Origin: Arthrospira sp. PCC 9108
Lineage (GTDB): Bacteria; Cyanobacteriota; Cyanobacteriia; Cyanobacteriales; Microcoleaceae
Direction of reading: 5' to 3'
NCBI GenBank assembly: GCA_016745315.1
Contig: CP066886.1
Location: forward strand, 6,386,501 to 6,450,500
Length of the DNA: 64,000 nucleotides
In this document: one piece after another, positions 18,757 through 29,495 of the stretch
How the letters are laid out: every line of letters starts with the position of its first letter
Position numbering within the stretch: the first letter of the stretch is position 1
Notes under the pieces: generated by a model
Told to the model about the DNA's origin: nothing
Databases searched by the model: none
What the model saw: only the letters and a program-made list of their open reading frames with translations
Made by a program: the position numbers and the translations under genes

Positions 18757-20969
18757 ATGGGAAATATAGTTGGGATCGATTTGGGAACTACCAACTCAGT
18801 GGCTGGCTTCAAGTTAGCTGAGGTACAAGTAGTTACGGCGGCGGATAACTCCCCACCTGATCGCAAATTAACCCGGTCAGTGGTAGCGGCTGATCGCAAT
18901 GGTTTAATCGTGGGAGAACAAGCCTATCGGCAACTGGGAGATGGAGACACGGAAAATGTGATAATTTCCATCAAGCGATTAATCGGACGAGGCTTTAATG
19001 ATCCGGTGGTGCAAGAACAATTATCTCGCTTCAATTATAAGATTACTCAATCGAGCCAAGGGACGGAAAATAGCCTATCGGTTTGGTTAGGTGGACGGGA
19101 ATATCTACCGGAAGATATCTCCGCCGAAATCGTTAAAAAAGTAGTGGTAAATGCCCAAAATTATCAGCAGCGATCGGGGCAAACTAGCCAGATTACGGAA
19201 GCTGTAATTACGGTTCCCGCCTATTTCAATGATAAGCAGCGATACGCCACGGAAATCGCCGCCCAAAAAGCCGGATTAAAACTGCGGGAACTCCTCCCAG
19301 AACCAACAGCAGCAGCTATTTCTTACGGTTATCGTCCGGGGTCGGATGAGGTGAGTACGATCTTGGTTTATGACTTTGGTGGGGGGACTTTAGACTGTTC
19401 GATTATTACTTCGGTTGGCAATCAATTTATTGAGTCGGCAAAAGCGGGGGATTTGTGGTTAGGTGGGGACGATTTTGATAACTGTATTGTGGAATTTGTC
19501 AAACAGGAAATCGCCCGGATTGAAAAGCTGGATAATGTCGATCGCTTAATTCAAAAAATGCCGCATTATCAACGAGTGCGGCTACTGGCGGAATTGAAAA
19601 TAAAGACGGAACAGGCGAAAATTCAACTCAGCACCCAAGGAGCAGCGGAAATCATTACCGCGACACCTTTAATTGATGACATGGGAATGGCAATTCCGAT
19701 TCAAGTTACCATCACTCGCCAAGAGTTTGAAAAACGCATCGAACCGTTAATCGATCGCTCAGTAAAAATTGCTCAGGATGCGATTAAATATTCAGATTAT
19801 CCCCTCGATCAAATCGATGCCATTCTGTTGGTGGGCGGTTCGGCTCAGGTGCCGATCGTCCAACAAAAAATCCGCCAAGCCTTCCCTCAACATCAAGTTG
19901 TAGTTCACGATCGCCCCATGTATGCGGTGGCGGAAGGGGCGGCGATCGTGGCGGCGGGACTGACGGAAAAAGTCACGACTGTTTCCCGTGATTATTGCAT
20001 CGAATTGGTGGATGAGCCGCGATTTGTAATCATTAGCCAGGGCGATATTCTTCCGGTGCAAAAGTTCCATACTTTTAAAACTGAAGCGGACGGACAATCC
20101 CTAATTCACTTTAAATTTTTTAGCCCGGATCGCGTCCGCCAAGAACTCGATCGCCGATCTCAAGATGAGCGGATCGGGGATATGTGGTTAGCCCTGGATC
20201 GCCCCTATCCAAAAGGTACGGAAATTTTAGTGACGGTGGAACTTGACGAGGAAAATAACTCGCTCCAAATGACGGCTGCCCTGAAAAATAATCCCCAGGT
20301 TAAAGTTAGTTGTTCATTCTCGCGGGGGGAGTTAATGAGGAGATTTCTCGCCAGGTTGAGGAACGAATTAAACAACTGAATGCGGCGGGTAACTTAACGG
20401 AAATTGGGGTAAAACGTGCTAATGAAATCGCGGGGGAAGTGGTGCGATCGGCTAACCAAATTTATTATAATGGTCAAGTCCAGCGCGATCGCCTTAACCA
20501 AGCTGAAACTAAACTCAAGGAATTAGAAGAATTTGCTAATGATGAGTTAGATATTGCCAAGATTTTCATACTGCGATTTGAATTGGCGCTGGAAGTGTGC
20601 GATCAGCTAATCCATGAAGATCAAAAATATCGGTTGCGGAATTTAGTTGCTCAACTGCAACAAGCCCTAAATACCAAGAATATTTCCAGCTTGCAAAAAT
20701 TAATAGAAGATAGCAAACGAGAGTTTGATAACTTTCCCGATAGCGTTAAACTGGTCCTGGCAATTCGGGAGGAAATCGCCCGCATTCACCATATTAACCC
20801 CAGTCACGCGGGAGGTATGGATGTCAAATTTAATCAATTGTTGAACGCATTACAGCAAGGAAATGGCAGCCAAGCTAATAGCCTGCTGCAAGAACTTCAG
20901 GCTGAGATTATTCCCTATTTAGATCGGGAATTACCCACAGGAACTATTGCTACAGGATTGACACGATGA
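18757..20969 (+). CDS. Divergent DnaK/Hsp70 chaperone (apparent 1-nt frameshift)
   Basis: The ATPase domain is clear: IVGIDLGTTNSV at the start, then AVITVPAYFNDKQRYAT, EPTAAAISYGY, VYDFGGGTLDCSI and ILLVGGSAQVPIVQ. The frame stops at 20379 shortly after a G6 run (20324-20329). With G7 there, it continues into the frame ending at 20969, giving about 737 residues. The substrate-binding part is poorly conserved, and the C-terminal 210 residues are helical and coiled-coil-like. It is not the housekeeping DnaK, which has a canonical peptide-binding domain and EEVD-like end. It overlaps the next gene by 4 bases. The break is more likely a sequencing indel than a real mutation. Confidence 0.75.
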
Positions 20970-21502
20970 CGATTAAACTCACCTGTCCGGTGTGCGATCG
21001 CCCGGAAATTGAGGGTAATATTTGCCCCAACTGTGAAACGGATCTCACCCTAATTCGCCAACTGCAAGAACTCCCCCAAGTGGCGGTTGAGGCTGCGGTT
21101 ATTGCTGCCCCTAAATCACCTCAAAATATCCGACAGTTATTGTTGTTAATGGGCGTGATGATTTTACTGTTGGGAATTGCTTTGGGAGGATTTATCAGCC
21201 GTCAATTGCCGGTGGAAACCGCCTCGATAGCGACCACAGAATTGGTCGAAACAGCGGGATTTATGCCCTGGCTGAATAAACAGAAAATCGATAAAAATAG
21301 CCGAGAATCGTCATCCTGTGGGGGATTTTATTACTCGGTTCAACGGGGGGATTCCCTGTCGAGAATTGCGCGCAAGTTTTATGGGGAGGGGTCGCGCTGG
21401 CCTGAATTAATCGAAATGAACCCGAATTTAAAAGGTAGAGAAAATAAGATCGAAGTTGGGGAAGTTATTTTTATCCAAAACTTACCAGAATACTGCCTAT
21501 GA
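20966..21502 (+). CDS. Zinc-ribbon, transmembrane, LysM-domain protein
   Basis: A 178-residue protein with three parts. An N-terminal zinc ribbon (CPVCDRPEIEGNICPNC, residues about 6-22) comes first. A membrane helix (LLLLMGVMILLLGIALGGFI, about 52-72) follows. The C-terminal LysM domain (YSVQRGDSLSRIARKFYGEG, about 124-143, ending GEVIFIQNL) could bind glycan such as peptidoglycan. The ribbon would be cytosolic and the LysM periplasmic, so it could link a cytosolic chaperone to the envelope. It overlaps dnaK-like upstream (ATGA) and the TPR-like gene downstream by 4 bases each, showing tight coupling. Confidence 0.7.
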   Translation: MTIKLTCPVCDRPEIEGNICPNCETDLTLIRQLQELPQVAVEAAVIAAPKSPQNIRQLLLLMGVMILLLGIALGGFISRQLPVETASIATTELVETAGFMPWLNKQKIDKNSRESSSCGGFYYSVQRGDSLSRIARKFYGEGSRWPELIEMNPNLKGRENKIEVGEVIFIQNLPEYCL

Positions 21503-24012
21503 ATGCAATTATTAATTGGGTTGATACTCTGACATACGCACTGTTTAAGGTAGAAATTGTTGATTTCTGTCAGAAGGTTTCTGTGACTAAGCAGGAAATC
21601 AAAACCGCCCAAAAACTTGCTGCCAAAAATAAGCTAATTGAAGCTACCAAAAAGGGTCAATCTACTATTAGCAAATGGTCAAATTCGCCGGCTTTCGTTG
21701 AGAAAAAACTGCGACAGCTATTGATGGGCGATTTGTTAACTGATTTTAAGTTGGAGATGAATAGGTGGAAAAGGAATATAAAATTTGCTAAAAGCATGAT
21801 AGTTTCAGCTCAGAATTTAGAAAAATCTGATGCTGGCGATCCGCTGGATACGACGAATTTATCAAAGGCTTTGTTAACATATAAAAAATGTCGAACAATT
21901 CTTGAACTAGATATTGTCAATAAAGCGATCGCTCGCTGTGAACACAAAATGATGAAATACAATCAATTTAGGAGTTTATTTAAAGAAGGTCAAAAATATT
22001 GCCAACAAAAAGATTATAAAAGAGGGAAACTGAGTTTTGAGCGAGCCCAAACATTATTTAAAATTCCACTGCTGGAAGAGGCGATCGCCGATTGTTCAGG
22101 ATATCTTCAGGGACAAATTCAGTATGAAGCAGCTTTAGAAAAAGCGGTAAATTTAGGGAAAAATGGTGAATTTCAGTCCGCCCTAAATGTGATTAATTTA
22201 GCCTTAAATAAGTTCGAGCGCGACGATGGTAAAACATTGCGGGCGACACTAAACCGGGTGATGCAAGGAAAAGAATATTATGGTCAGGGACTTTGGGCGG
22301 AACAGTCGGGAAATTTAGGACAGGCTATATCATTTTACCAAAAATCATATCAGTTACTCCCGGAATTAACAGAAGCCCCAATTCGCTTGGCAATTGTTTC
22401 CCTAAAAACAGGGAATTGGCAACAGGCGATCGCATATTTGCAGGGACATTCAGGAGAAAAAATTAAATATCTGCGTGGTTTTGCTTACGTCCAACAGGGT
22501 GATTTTCAACAGGCTGAAGTGGAATGGCGATCGCTATCCCATCCCCAAGTTAAAAGTCAATTGGAAATTGTCCGCACATTAAGGGGGCGCGATCGCTTAA
22601 AATTGATGTGGTCTATTCAACAGTTGATTGATAATAATAACCTAGACAATGCTGGTGCTATGAGCCGTCAATTTTTACATACTTACGGCTCAGATTCGGT
22701 GGTTGAGGCTAATCTCCATAACCATATTTTACCGCGCCTAGAAGCTCAAATTTGGGAGGGTCAAGATTGGCAAAAAATTGTCCAAATTACGGAACAAGTT
22801 TGGTTGAAAAACCCAGATTTTAAATCTCTGCATAATTGGGCGATCGCTACCTATTATAATGCTCAAATTAACAGCAACACGCGCCGGGATTGGGTGGTTT
22901 CTTCTACAACGGCTTTAGCGAATTTGGCGGGCGATCCAGCTTTACACAATATTCCTTGGCTGCCGAAAAGTTCCATTAATATTGAGGAAATTTTTAGTCA
23001 TTTGATGGCTACCCTAGAACGGGAAATTGATAGTTTAAAAGATGAGAACTTAGCGGAGTATATGAAACTGCGAGATCAATTTCGTCTGGATGCGATCGCC
23101 CTGAAATTAGTTAAAAAATTCCCCCATCAAGCCGCCCAAATTAATCACCTAATTTTATTACCGGGATGTTACCATCGCTACCAGCATCAATTGGGCAGTA
23201 TTAATATTCCTCAAACCTCGAATTCTGTATCGACAGAAAGCAATATTTTACCGGCTCTTTATACGTCCTGGGGTGCGGCTGTGGCGGCGGCATTTGACGG
23301 AGATGGAGAACGGGCTATGCAACTTAAACCGTCTCGGAGTTACCAATTTAATTATTCTCAACCAAGGGAATATTTTGCCCAAAAATTTCTAGCCTACTCG
23401 GAAGGACGGCACTATCTGCAAAAGCAACGGTGGCGAGAGTCAGTGTCGGCTTTAAATGCTCTCAAAAATGAATGGCGATCGCACCCAGAATGGCATCAAG
23501 AACTTGAGCGCTTATGTGAGTCTCAGCGTCAGGAGTTAAACAGTTTATCAGAGCATCTGGCTTTTAGTGATTTTTGGTATCAACTATTGGGAACTGAAGC
23601 ATCTTGTAGCTATTGGGTTGAATCTCGTATTCAAGAAATTGTCGAAAATATGCAGCATAATAAAATTGATAAAAGTCGCGCTTTATCTCAACTTCGAGAA
23701 CTGCAAAAAACCGATAGTAGAAATCCCCGTTTAATTTATGTCATTGAAGCCTTAGAATTTGAGATTGAGGTTAATGAAATTATTGGTTTGATGAAATATG
23801 ATCTAGATAATGCCGTCCGACGTGCCAAAAACTGCCATAATCAGAAAGTGAAGCGACATATTGCTGCTATGTTAATAGAAATTTTAATTGCGGCAGTTAA
23901 TGAAGGTCAAATGAATGCGGAAACAGCAAGAAAATTCGCCAGTTGCGCCCATCAAATTTGCCCCAATGACCCCGAATTTGTGGATATTTATCGTCAATGT
24001 GGAATTTATTAA
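21499..24012 (+). CDS. Large TPR-like helical repeat protein of the Hsp70 cluster
   Basis: An 837-residue protein with no membrane segment. Helical hairpin repeats can be picked out: RSLFKEGQKYCQQKDYKRGKLSFERA, then EYYGQGLWAEQSGNLGQAISFYQKSYQ, TEAPIRLAIVSLKTGNWQQAIAYLQ and RGFAYVQQGDFQQAEVEW. These are TPR-type with the usual W/G/Y/A pattern. A later block (YLQKQRWRESVSALNALKNEW) repeats the pattern. It is likely a scaffold or co-chaperone. The ATG at 21499 overlaps the preceding stop, and the next gene follows 3 bases after its end. No catalytic motif is seen. Confidence 0.65.
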   Translation: MNAIINWVDTLTYALFKVEIVDFCQKVSVTKQEIKTAQKLAAKNKLIEATKKGQSTISKWSNSPAFVEKKLRQLLMGDLLTDFKLEMNRWKRNIKFAKSMIVSAQNLEKSDAGDPLDTTNLSKALLTYKKCRTILELDIVNKAIARCEHKMMKYNQFRSLFKEGQKYCQQKDYKRGKLSFERAQTLFKIPLLEEAIADCSGYLQGQIQYEAALEKAVNLGKNGEFQSALNVINLALNKFERDDGKTLRATLNRVMQGKEYYGQGLWAEQSGNLGQAISFYQKSYQLLPELTEAPIRLAIVSLKTGNWQQAIAYLQGHSGEKIKYLRGFAYVQQGDFQQAEVEWRSLSHPQVKSQLEIVRTLRGRDRLKLMWSIQQLIDNNNLDNAGAMSRQFLHTYGSDSVVEANLHNHILPRLEAQIWEGQDWQKIVQITEQVWLKNPDFKSLHNWAIATYYNAQINSNTRRDWVVSSTTALANLAGDPALHNIPWLPKSSINIEEIFSHLMATLEREIDSLKDENLAEYMKLRDQFRLDAIALKLVKKFPHQAAQINHLILLPGCYHRYQHQLGSINIPQTSNSVSTESNILPALYTSWGAAVAAAFDGDGERAMQLKPSRSYQFNYSQPREYFAQKFLAYSEGRHYLQKQRWRESVSALNALKNEWRSHPEWHQELERLCESQRQELNSLSEHLAFSDFWYQLLGTEASCSYWVESRIQEIVENMQHNKIDKSRALSQLRELQKTDSRNPRLIYVIEALEFEIEVNEIIGLMKYDLDNAVRRAKNCHNQKVKRHIAAMLIEILIAAVNEGQMNAETARKFASCAHQICPNDPEFVDIYRQCGIY

Positions 24013-24015
24013 ATT

Positions 24016-24387
24016 ATGTCAAATCAACTATCGAATCCTAACCCTTATCAGGTTTTAGAGGTTTCTCCTTCGGCATCAAAAGCCGAAATTACTAAGGCTT
24101 TTGCGATGGCAATGAAGCGGAAAAAATACTCCCCCGATTTAATCGCTAGGGCTAGAAAAGCCTTGATGGATGAAAAAGAACGTTTAATTGCTGATTATTT
24201 GCATCCGGTTTTACCACCCATTCAGCGGTTGAAGCGACAGGATTTCTCGGAACTTGAAAAACCGATTCCGGTTTTCGAGATGATTTCCGAATTTGATGAT
24301 CTCTCGTCAGCTATTGGCGCGGACAAATCGGGCGAGGTGGCTCAACAATTGGGGCAAAAAATGTTTATTGAATTTTTAAGTATTTAA
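24016..24387 (+). CDS. J-like protein with degenerate HPD (SPD)
   Basis: A 123-residue protein. The first 60 residues follow the J-domain pattern: NPYQVLEVSPSASKAEITKAF for helices I and II, then KRKKYSPDLIARARKAL. At the position of the essential HPD tripeptide it has SPD, so histidine is replaced by serine. Such J-like proteins usually cannot activate Hsp70 ATPase, which suggests regulation or substrate docking instead. The remaining 60 residues are not recognised. It sits between the TPR-like gene and the GrpE-like gene, with gaps of 3 and 1 bases. Confidence 0.65.
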   Translation: MSNQLSNPNPYQVLEVSPSASKAEITKAFAMAMKRKKYSPDLIARARKALMDEKERLIADYLHPVLPPIQRLKRQDFSELEKPIPVFEMISEFDDLSSAIGADKSGEVAQQLGQKMFIEFLSI

Positions 24388-24388
24388 G

Positions 24389-24868
24389 ATGATGAATGAT
24401 TCAAACAAACTGGAAATTACTGCCAAATTTCGTGACGAACTCCAAACAATTATCGGTCAGCTTTTTAAAGAAAAAACTTTAATGCAACAGGAATTAATGG
24501 AGAAAGAACAGGAGGAAAATGCACGGCTAGAAACGCTATTTTTGGAATTTTTAGAAGTGGTCGATTCTCTGGATTTTTTGATTGAATATTTGCACAATAA
24601 CCCAGAACCAGATCCAAAAGCGATCGCCCGTTTTCCCCAGTTAATCGCTACCATTCAGAAGAAACTACTCAATACCCTAGAAAAACGAGAGGTTATAACT
24701 ATTGATTTTCAGGGGAAAAAACCAGATTTTGAGGTGTGTAAAATTATCGATCGCGAAGTTAATGGCGACCTGGAAAATGAAACGATCACCAAAATTGTCC
24801 GGCGGGGATTTCAATATGGCGATCGCCTTTTGCGTCCGGTGGAAGTGATTGTTTCCAAGTCCGAATAA
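24389..24868 (+). CDS. GrpE-like nucleotide exchange factor, divergent
   Basis: A 159-residue protein: an N-terminal coiled coil (LIGQLFKEKTLMQQELMEKEQEE-type region, about 15-45) and a central helical part (LFLEFLEVVDSLDFLIEYL). A short beta tail follows (VCKIIDREVNGDLENETITKIVRRGFQYGDRLLRPVEVIVSK). The tail matches the GrpE beta-domain pattern (V..I...G...G.R.LRPA.V.V), with V where A is typical. It ends the cluster, after which prolyl oligopeptidase is convergent. With a DnaK and a J-like gene in the same operon, a dedicated exchange factor is the natural reading. Confidence 0.7.
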   Translation: MMNDSNKLEITAKFRDELQTIIGQLFKEKTLMQQELMEKEQEENARLETLFLEFLEVVDSLDFLIEYLHNNPEPDPKAIARFPQLIATIQKKLLNTLEKREVITIDFQGKKPDFEVCKIIDREVNGDLENETITKIVRRGFQYGDRLLRPVEVIVSKSE

Positions 24869-24891
24869 TACTGGCGGGTTAAGTGGGAATT

Positions 24892-26969
24892 TTAATTAAT
24901 GTCTAAAACTCGCACTAAAAAAGCAAACTGATCGGCAATTTCTTCGATGATTTTAGCCATCGGTTTTCCCGCCCCATGTCCGGCTTTAGTTTCAATCCGA
25001 ATTAACACGGGGTTGTCGCCACTGTGGGCGGCTTGTAAGGCTGAGATAAACTTAAAACTGTGGGCGGGAACTACGCGATCGTCATGGTCTCCCGTGGTGA
25101 TTAAAGTAGCAGGATAGGCTGTTCCTGGCTGTAAATTATGCAGGGGAGAATAACTATAAAGAACTTGGAATTCTTCCTGATTTTCAGGGGAACCATATTC
25201 AGAAGTCCAAGCCCAGCCAATGGTAAACTTATGGAAGCGTAACATATCCATTACCGCCACTGCTGGTAGTGCCGCCCCAAACAATTCTGGGCGTTGGGTA
25301 ATACAAGCACCCACTAATAAACCGCCATTACTACCACCGGATATAGCTAGTTTATTTACCTGGGTATAATTGTGGTGAATTAACCATTCAGCCGCTGCTA
25401 TAAAGTCATCAAAAACATTTTGTTTTTTCAGTTTCATCCCGGCTTGATGCCATTGTTGACCATACTCGCCACCCCCCGCAGGTTAGCCACAGCATACACA
25501 CCTCCCATTTCCATCCAAACTAAACGACTTACCGAAAAATTAGGGGTTAAGGAGATGCCAAAACCACCATATCCATACAGCATTGTGGGATTATTCCCGT
25601 CGAGTTTTAAGCCCTTTTTATGGGTGATAAACATGGGAACCATTGTACCATCAGGACTGCTATAAAAAACCTGATTTGTCTGGTAATCTTCGGGGTTAAA
25701 ATCGACAGTTGGCTGTCGATAAAGTTGACTTTCTCCTGTGACTATATTATACTTATAAATGGTGGGAGGAGTCGTAAAACTGGTAAAGGAATAAAAGGTT
25801 TCTGTGTCGTCTCGTTTACCATCAAATCCCCCCACTGAACCAATACCCGGCAACTCTACTTCCCGGACTACAGTTCCATCTAGGTTAAAAATATTCACCT
25901 GGGAATGGGCATCTTTGAGGTACAGGGCAACAAACTGATTATTTAGGGTGCTGACTCCTTCCAGGGTTTCTATGGCTTCTGGGATGATTTGATGGCTATT
26001 TCCGGTGTTAATATCAATGGCTATAACTCGACCCATTGGGGCATCTAAATCTGTCCTAAACCAAAATATTTCTCCTTGGTTATTAATGAAGCTATATTCT
26101 GCTTCAAATTCGGATATTAATTCGACGACTGGGCTATCAGGTTTGGTTAAATCCTGATAAAAGACGAGGTTTTTGGGGTCGGTTCCTTGCCATACCGAAA
26201 TAATCAGATATTGACCATCTTCGGTGACAAATCCATTGAAACCCCATTCTTTTTGGTCAGGACGTTGGTAAATTAAAACATCTTCTGATTGAGGGGTTCC
26301 TAGGCGATGATAAAACAGTTTTTGGTAATAGTTAATATCCTCGAATTGAGTTTCTTCGTTGGGTTCATCATAGCGACTATAAAAGAATCCTTGATGGTCG
26401 TGAGTCCAAGATGCACCGGAAAATTTAATCCACTTGAGATGATCTTGGAGTGGTTTTCCGGTGTTAATATCCATCACTTTCCATTCTTGCCAGTCGGAAC
26501 CTGATGCGGAAAGACCATAGGCGATTAAATTGCCATCTTCACTAATGGAAATTCCTGATAAGGCAACGGTTCCATCTTCTGATAGTTGGTTAGGGTCTAA
26601 TAAAAGTCTGGGTTCGCCTTCCCATGAGTCAATTACATAGAGAACACTTTGGTTTTGTAAGCCGTCGTTTTTAAAGTAAAAATAGCGTTTCCCTTGTCGA
26701 AAGGGGATGCTATATCTTTCATAATTCCATAATTTGGTCAAGCGATCGCTTAATTTTTGGCGGCTGGGAATGGTGGAGAGGTAATCAAATGTTACCTGAT
26801 TTTGGGCTGTTACCCAAGCCTTGGTTTCGTCAGAGTCCAGATCTTCTAACCACCGATAGGGGTCAGTGACTTGGATGCCATGATATTCGTCTACTTGATC
26901 ACTTTGGCGGGTATGAGGATAAATCAGGGGTTGATTGAGAGCAGACATAATTAATGAATTTGACAACAA
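24892..26969 (-). CDS. Prolyl oligopeptidase (S9 family), apparent 1-nt frameshift
   Basis: Two frames, 26969-25434 and 25437-24892, join into about 692 residues if the run at 25472-25477 (G6 on the coding strand) had seven bases. That restores RGGGEYGQQWHQAG. The N-terminal beta-propeller part includes DPYRWLEDLDSDETKAW and RFRQGKRYFYFKNDG-type motifs. The C-terminal alpha/beta hydrolase part has GGSNGG with the nucleophile serine. DHDDRVVPAHSFKF carries the aspartate, and KAGHGAGK carries the histidine. Length is typical of the family. It cleaves short proline-containing peptides. There is no evident signal peptide, so it is probably cytosolic. Confidence 0.85.
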
Positions 26970-27079
26970 TATTCTAGTTTAACCTATCATTTCTCTTTTC
27001 GGTATAGGCAACTTTTGGGCACAACAATATGTGAGATGCTGGAGCCATCATCTACTGCATAAGATACTGAGTTACTGGG

Positions 27080-27775
27080 CTATTGACTAACGGGAATCAC
27101 CCAAGATTTTTTGAGAGAAGAACCGGCCGGACATTGGATTCTGTTTTCCCCGGTTTTGGGAGGGGCGATCGCATCTGATCTGGGCGGTTTACGCAACTGA
27201 TTAGATGAATGATCTACTAGACAAACTCCTCCGAAATTTTGAGTAACATTTTCATCAGTAACTGCCAATAAAGCACTAGCCAAAGAAATGATTAACTCGG
27301 AATCATCAGGACATTCAACCACGGGAGAGTTACCCCGTGATAATTGAATCGGCGCTGATAATTTATCCTGACTTTTACACATTCCCGCCACTGTTTGTAT
27401 GAGGTTATCTCCAGGAATAATAAATACAGCACCAGCAAAATTAGGCAGACGTGAATTGGTAGGTATAGCATCAATTAAAACCAGGTTTTCATTAACATTA
27501 ATCGCAAAGTTATACCCAGGTCTACCCTCAGATGTTGTGCGATATAAAGCATCTAAATTGTCGGTGAATCGATTGTAATGAAAAAGCTGTTGGCTTTGGT
27601 TTTGCAGTAAGTCGGTTAAGACTTCTCTGGCGACTTTTTCATTTTTTCTATCTCGTCTCTCGATCAATGAGGACCATATCGCAGCTATTATTCCCAAACA
27701 ACTAATTAGGAAGACCAAGGCAAAAAATGAAAAATAGATGCGCTTAGGATGCCGTTTAATCCAACTTTTAATCAT
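27080..27775 (-). CDS. Single-span membrane protein, pilin/GspH-like
   Basis: About 231 residues from the ATG at 27775; a TTG at 27808 would add 11. A basic N-terminus (IKRHPKRIYF) precedes one membrane helix (FFALVFLISCLGIIAAIWSSL). A globular extracytoplasmic domain of about 190 residues follows. It contains two cysteine pairs (AGMCKSQ and VVECPDD; GGVCLVD and RIQCPAG) that may form disulfides. The layout resembles type IV pilin-like G/H family proteins of cyanobacteria, but the prepilin cleavage motif is not obvious, so the name is tentative. RecQ lies upstream on the same strand. Confidence 0.5.
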   Translation of the reverse strand: MIKSWIKRHPKRIYFSFFALVFLISCLGIIAAIWSSLIERRDRKNEKVAREVLTDLLQNQSQQLFHYNRFTDNLDALYRTTSEGRPGYNFAINVNENLVLIDAIPTNSRLPNFAGAVFIIPGDNLIQTVAGMCKSQDKLSAPIQLSRGNSPVVECPDDSELIISLASALLAVTDENVTQNFGGVCLVDHSSNQLRKPPRSDAIAPPKTGENRIQCPAGSSLKKSWVIPVSQ

Positions 27776-27842
27776 GGCATAAAATTGGGGTAACAGTGTC
27801 AACTTCAATTATAGCATTAATAGATTGACGATCGCCACTAAT

Positions 27843-29303
27843 TTAAGACCCATGGCGATCGCAGTTGTCACAATGACCACAGCGAAATGATTGTGCTTCT
27901 GTCCCAAAGCCAAACGCCTCTAGTATAAATTTCCAGCGACAGTCACGGGTAGCAAAATAGCGAGTCATTTGGCGAATCGCAACTGTGTTAGAATTTTCAG
28001 TTAAAGATAGTGATGTATCTTTAATTTGATAATTAAACAAATCAACCCACTCTAATTTTCCCTGAGAATGCAAAAGAGACAAGGCGATCGCACTGTCGGG
28101 AAAACGACTGATCACTGTTTCTAAATTGCCTTTTTGGGGAAGTTTTTTAATCAAGGGTTTAGCGGCCATCATTTGTTGGCGAAAATTATCTTGTAAAAAC
28201 GACAGCCTTTGTCTATCTTCAGGATACAGCCAGCCCGTCGGTTCACAGAGAATAGTCAAGGCTTCTGCTGGTTTTCCGTCTCGTCCAGCCCTTCCTACTT
28301 CTTGGATATATTCTGATAGTAATAGGGGTGGTTGAAACTGAACCACCCACCGGACATTGGGCTTGTTAATTCCCATCCCAAAAGCAGAAGTACACACCAC
28401 AAATTGCAGCTTGCCTTCTAACCATTGAGATTCAATTTTGCGCCTTTTTTCCGCCGATAATCCAGCATGATAAGGGGCAGTTTTATAGCCAAATTTCTCC
28501 AGCCAGGCTGTCAATTCTTGACTATCTCGACGGGTGCGAACATAAATCAAACCGGTTTGCTTTTGATGTTGTTTCATCAAACTTAGCAAGCATTTTCGCC
28601 GTCCCATGGGAGTAAAAACTCGGCGAATTTTAAGGTGTAAATTATCTCGATATGGACTCAGTAAAAATTCTTGAGGATCTTGTAACTGTAACACCGTTTT
28701 AATAGTGTTTTGGGCCGTGGGATCAGCGGTAGCGGTAAAGGCAGCGATCGCTATTTTGCTACCTGGTGGTTTATGTTTTAATAAAGTGGGACGCACCGCC
28801 CCTAAACGGCGATAATCAGGTCTAAATGTATCGCCCCATTGAACTAAACAGTGACATTCATCTAAAATCAAACCATTAATAGAAACCTGGGGTTTATTGA
28901 TTAAATTCCACACCGGCTTACTTAATAAAGTTTCCGGTGATAAATAGAGCAATCGCAGGCTGTTTGTTTCCAATTGATGCAAAGTGTGCCGCCGTTGCCT
29001 GGGGGACATTTGACTATGAATAATACCGGCACTTAAATGGCGATCGTGTAATTCTTTTACCTGATTTTCCATCAAGGCTACCAGCGGCGAAACTATTATG
29101 GTTAAGCCATTTTTTAATAACGCTGGCAGTTGAAAACAGATAGATTTACCGCCTCCAGTGGGCAGAACAATCAAGGCATCTTGACCCCTGATAATAGCCT
29201 CAACAATTTCCTGCTGAGGGGGGCGAAAATCATCATAACCCCAAAAACGTTTTAGGGCGTTTTTTACTTGTTCAGTTGTGGTGGTTTCAGAAGGTGGAAT
29301 CAT
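27843..29303 (-). CDS. recQ: ATP-dependent DNA helicase, RecQ family
   Basis: About 486 residues from the ATG giving MIPPSE; a longer frame reaches 29351. It unwinds DNA 3'-5'. Helicase motifs are in order: FRPPQQEIVEAI (motif 0), LPTGGGKSICFQLPAL (I), IVSPLVALMENQV (Ia), LDECHCL (II, DECH), AFTATA (III), LIYVRTRRD (IV), FGMGINKPNVRWVV (V) and QEVGRAGRDG (VI). Part of a zinc-binding region is seen at the end (C.W...LEAFG....FRCGHCDNC). No HRDC domain is present, so it is a short RecQ. Length and motifs leave little doubt. Confidence 0.92.
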   Translation of the reverse strand: MIPPSETTTTEQVKNALKRFWGYDDFRPPQQEIVEAIIRGQDALIVLPTGGGKSICFQLPALLKNGLTIIVSPLVALMENQVKELHDRHLSAGIIHSQMSPRQRRHTLHQLETNSLRLLYLSPETLLSKPVWNLINKPQVSINGLILDECHCLVQWGDTFRPDYRRLGAVRPTLLKHKPPGSKIAIAAFTATADPTAQNTIKTVLQLQDPQEFLLSPYRDNLHLKIRRVFTPMGRRKCLLSLMKQHQKQTGLIYVRTRRDSQELTAWLEKFGYKTAPYHAGLSAEKRRKIESQWLEGKLQFVVCTSAFGMGINKPNVRWVVQFQPPLLLSEYIQEVGRAGRDGKPAEALTILCEPTGWLYPEDRQRLSFLQDNFRQQMMAAKPLIKKLPQKGNLETVISRFPDSAIALSLLHSQGKLEWVDLFNYQIKDTSLSLTENSNTVAIRQMTRYFATRDCRWKFILEAFGFGTEAQSFRCGHCDNCDRHGS

Positions 29304-29495
29304 GGCTGTGATTAGGGGTAAAGCGCGAAAATATAACCAAACTGTCGTCAATTTTAGATCATCGACAAATTATCAGTCCCAGATTAGGCAGTCAGCCTAG
29401 TTGCCAAAATTGATGATTTCATTTAAGATTACCATTAATCTTGTTCACCAGTAGGGGCAATTCCCAATCCTTAATCAAAATTTGTGATTTCTGCT

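Noticed and set aside
18757..20969. The housekeeping dnaK.
   Set aside because: The peptide-binding and C-terminal parts are unlike canonical DnaK, and the gene sits in a specialised cluster.
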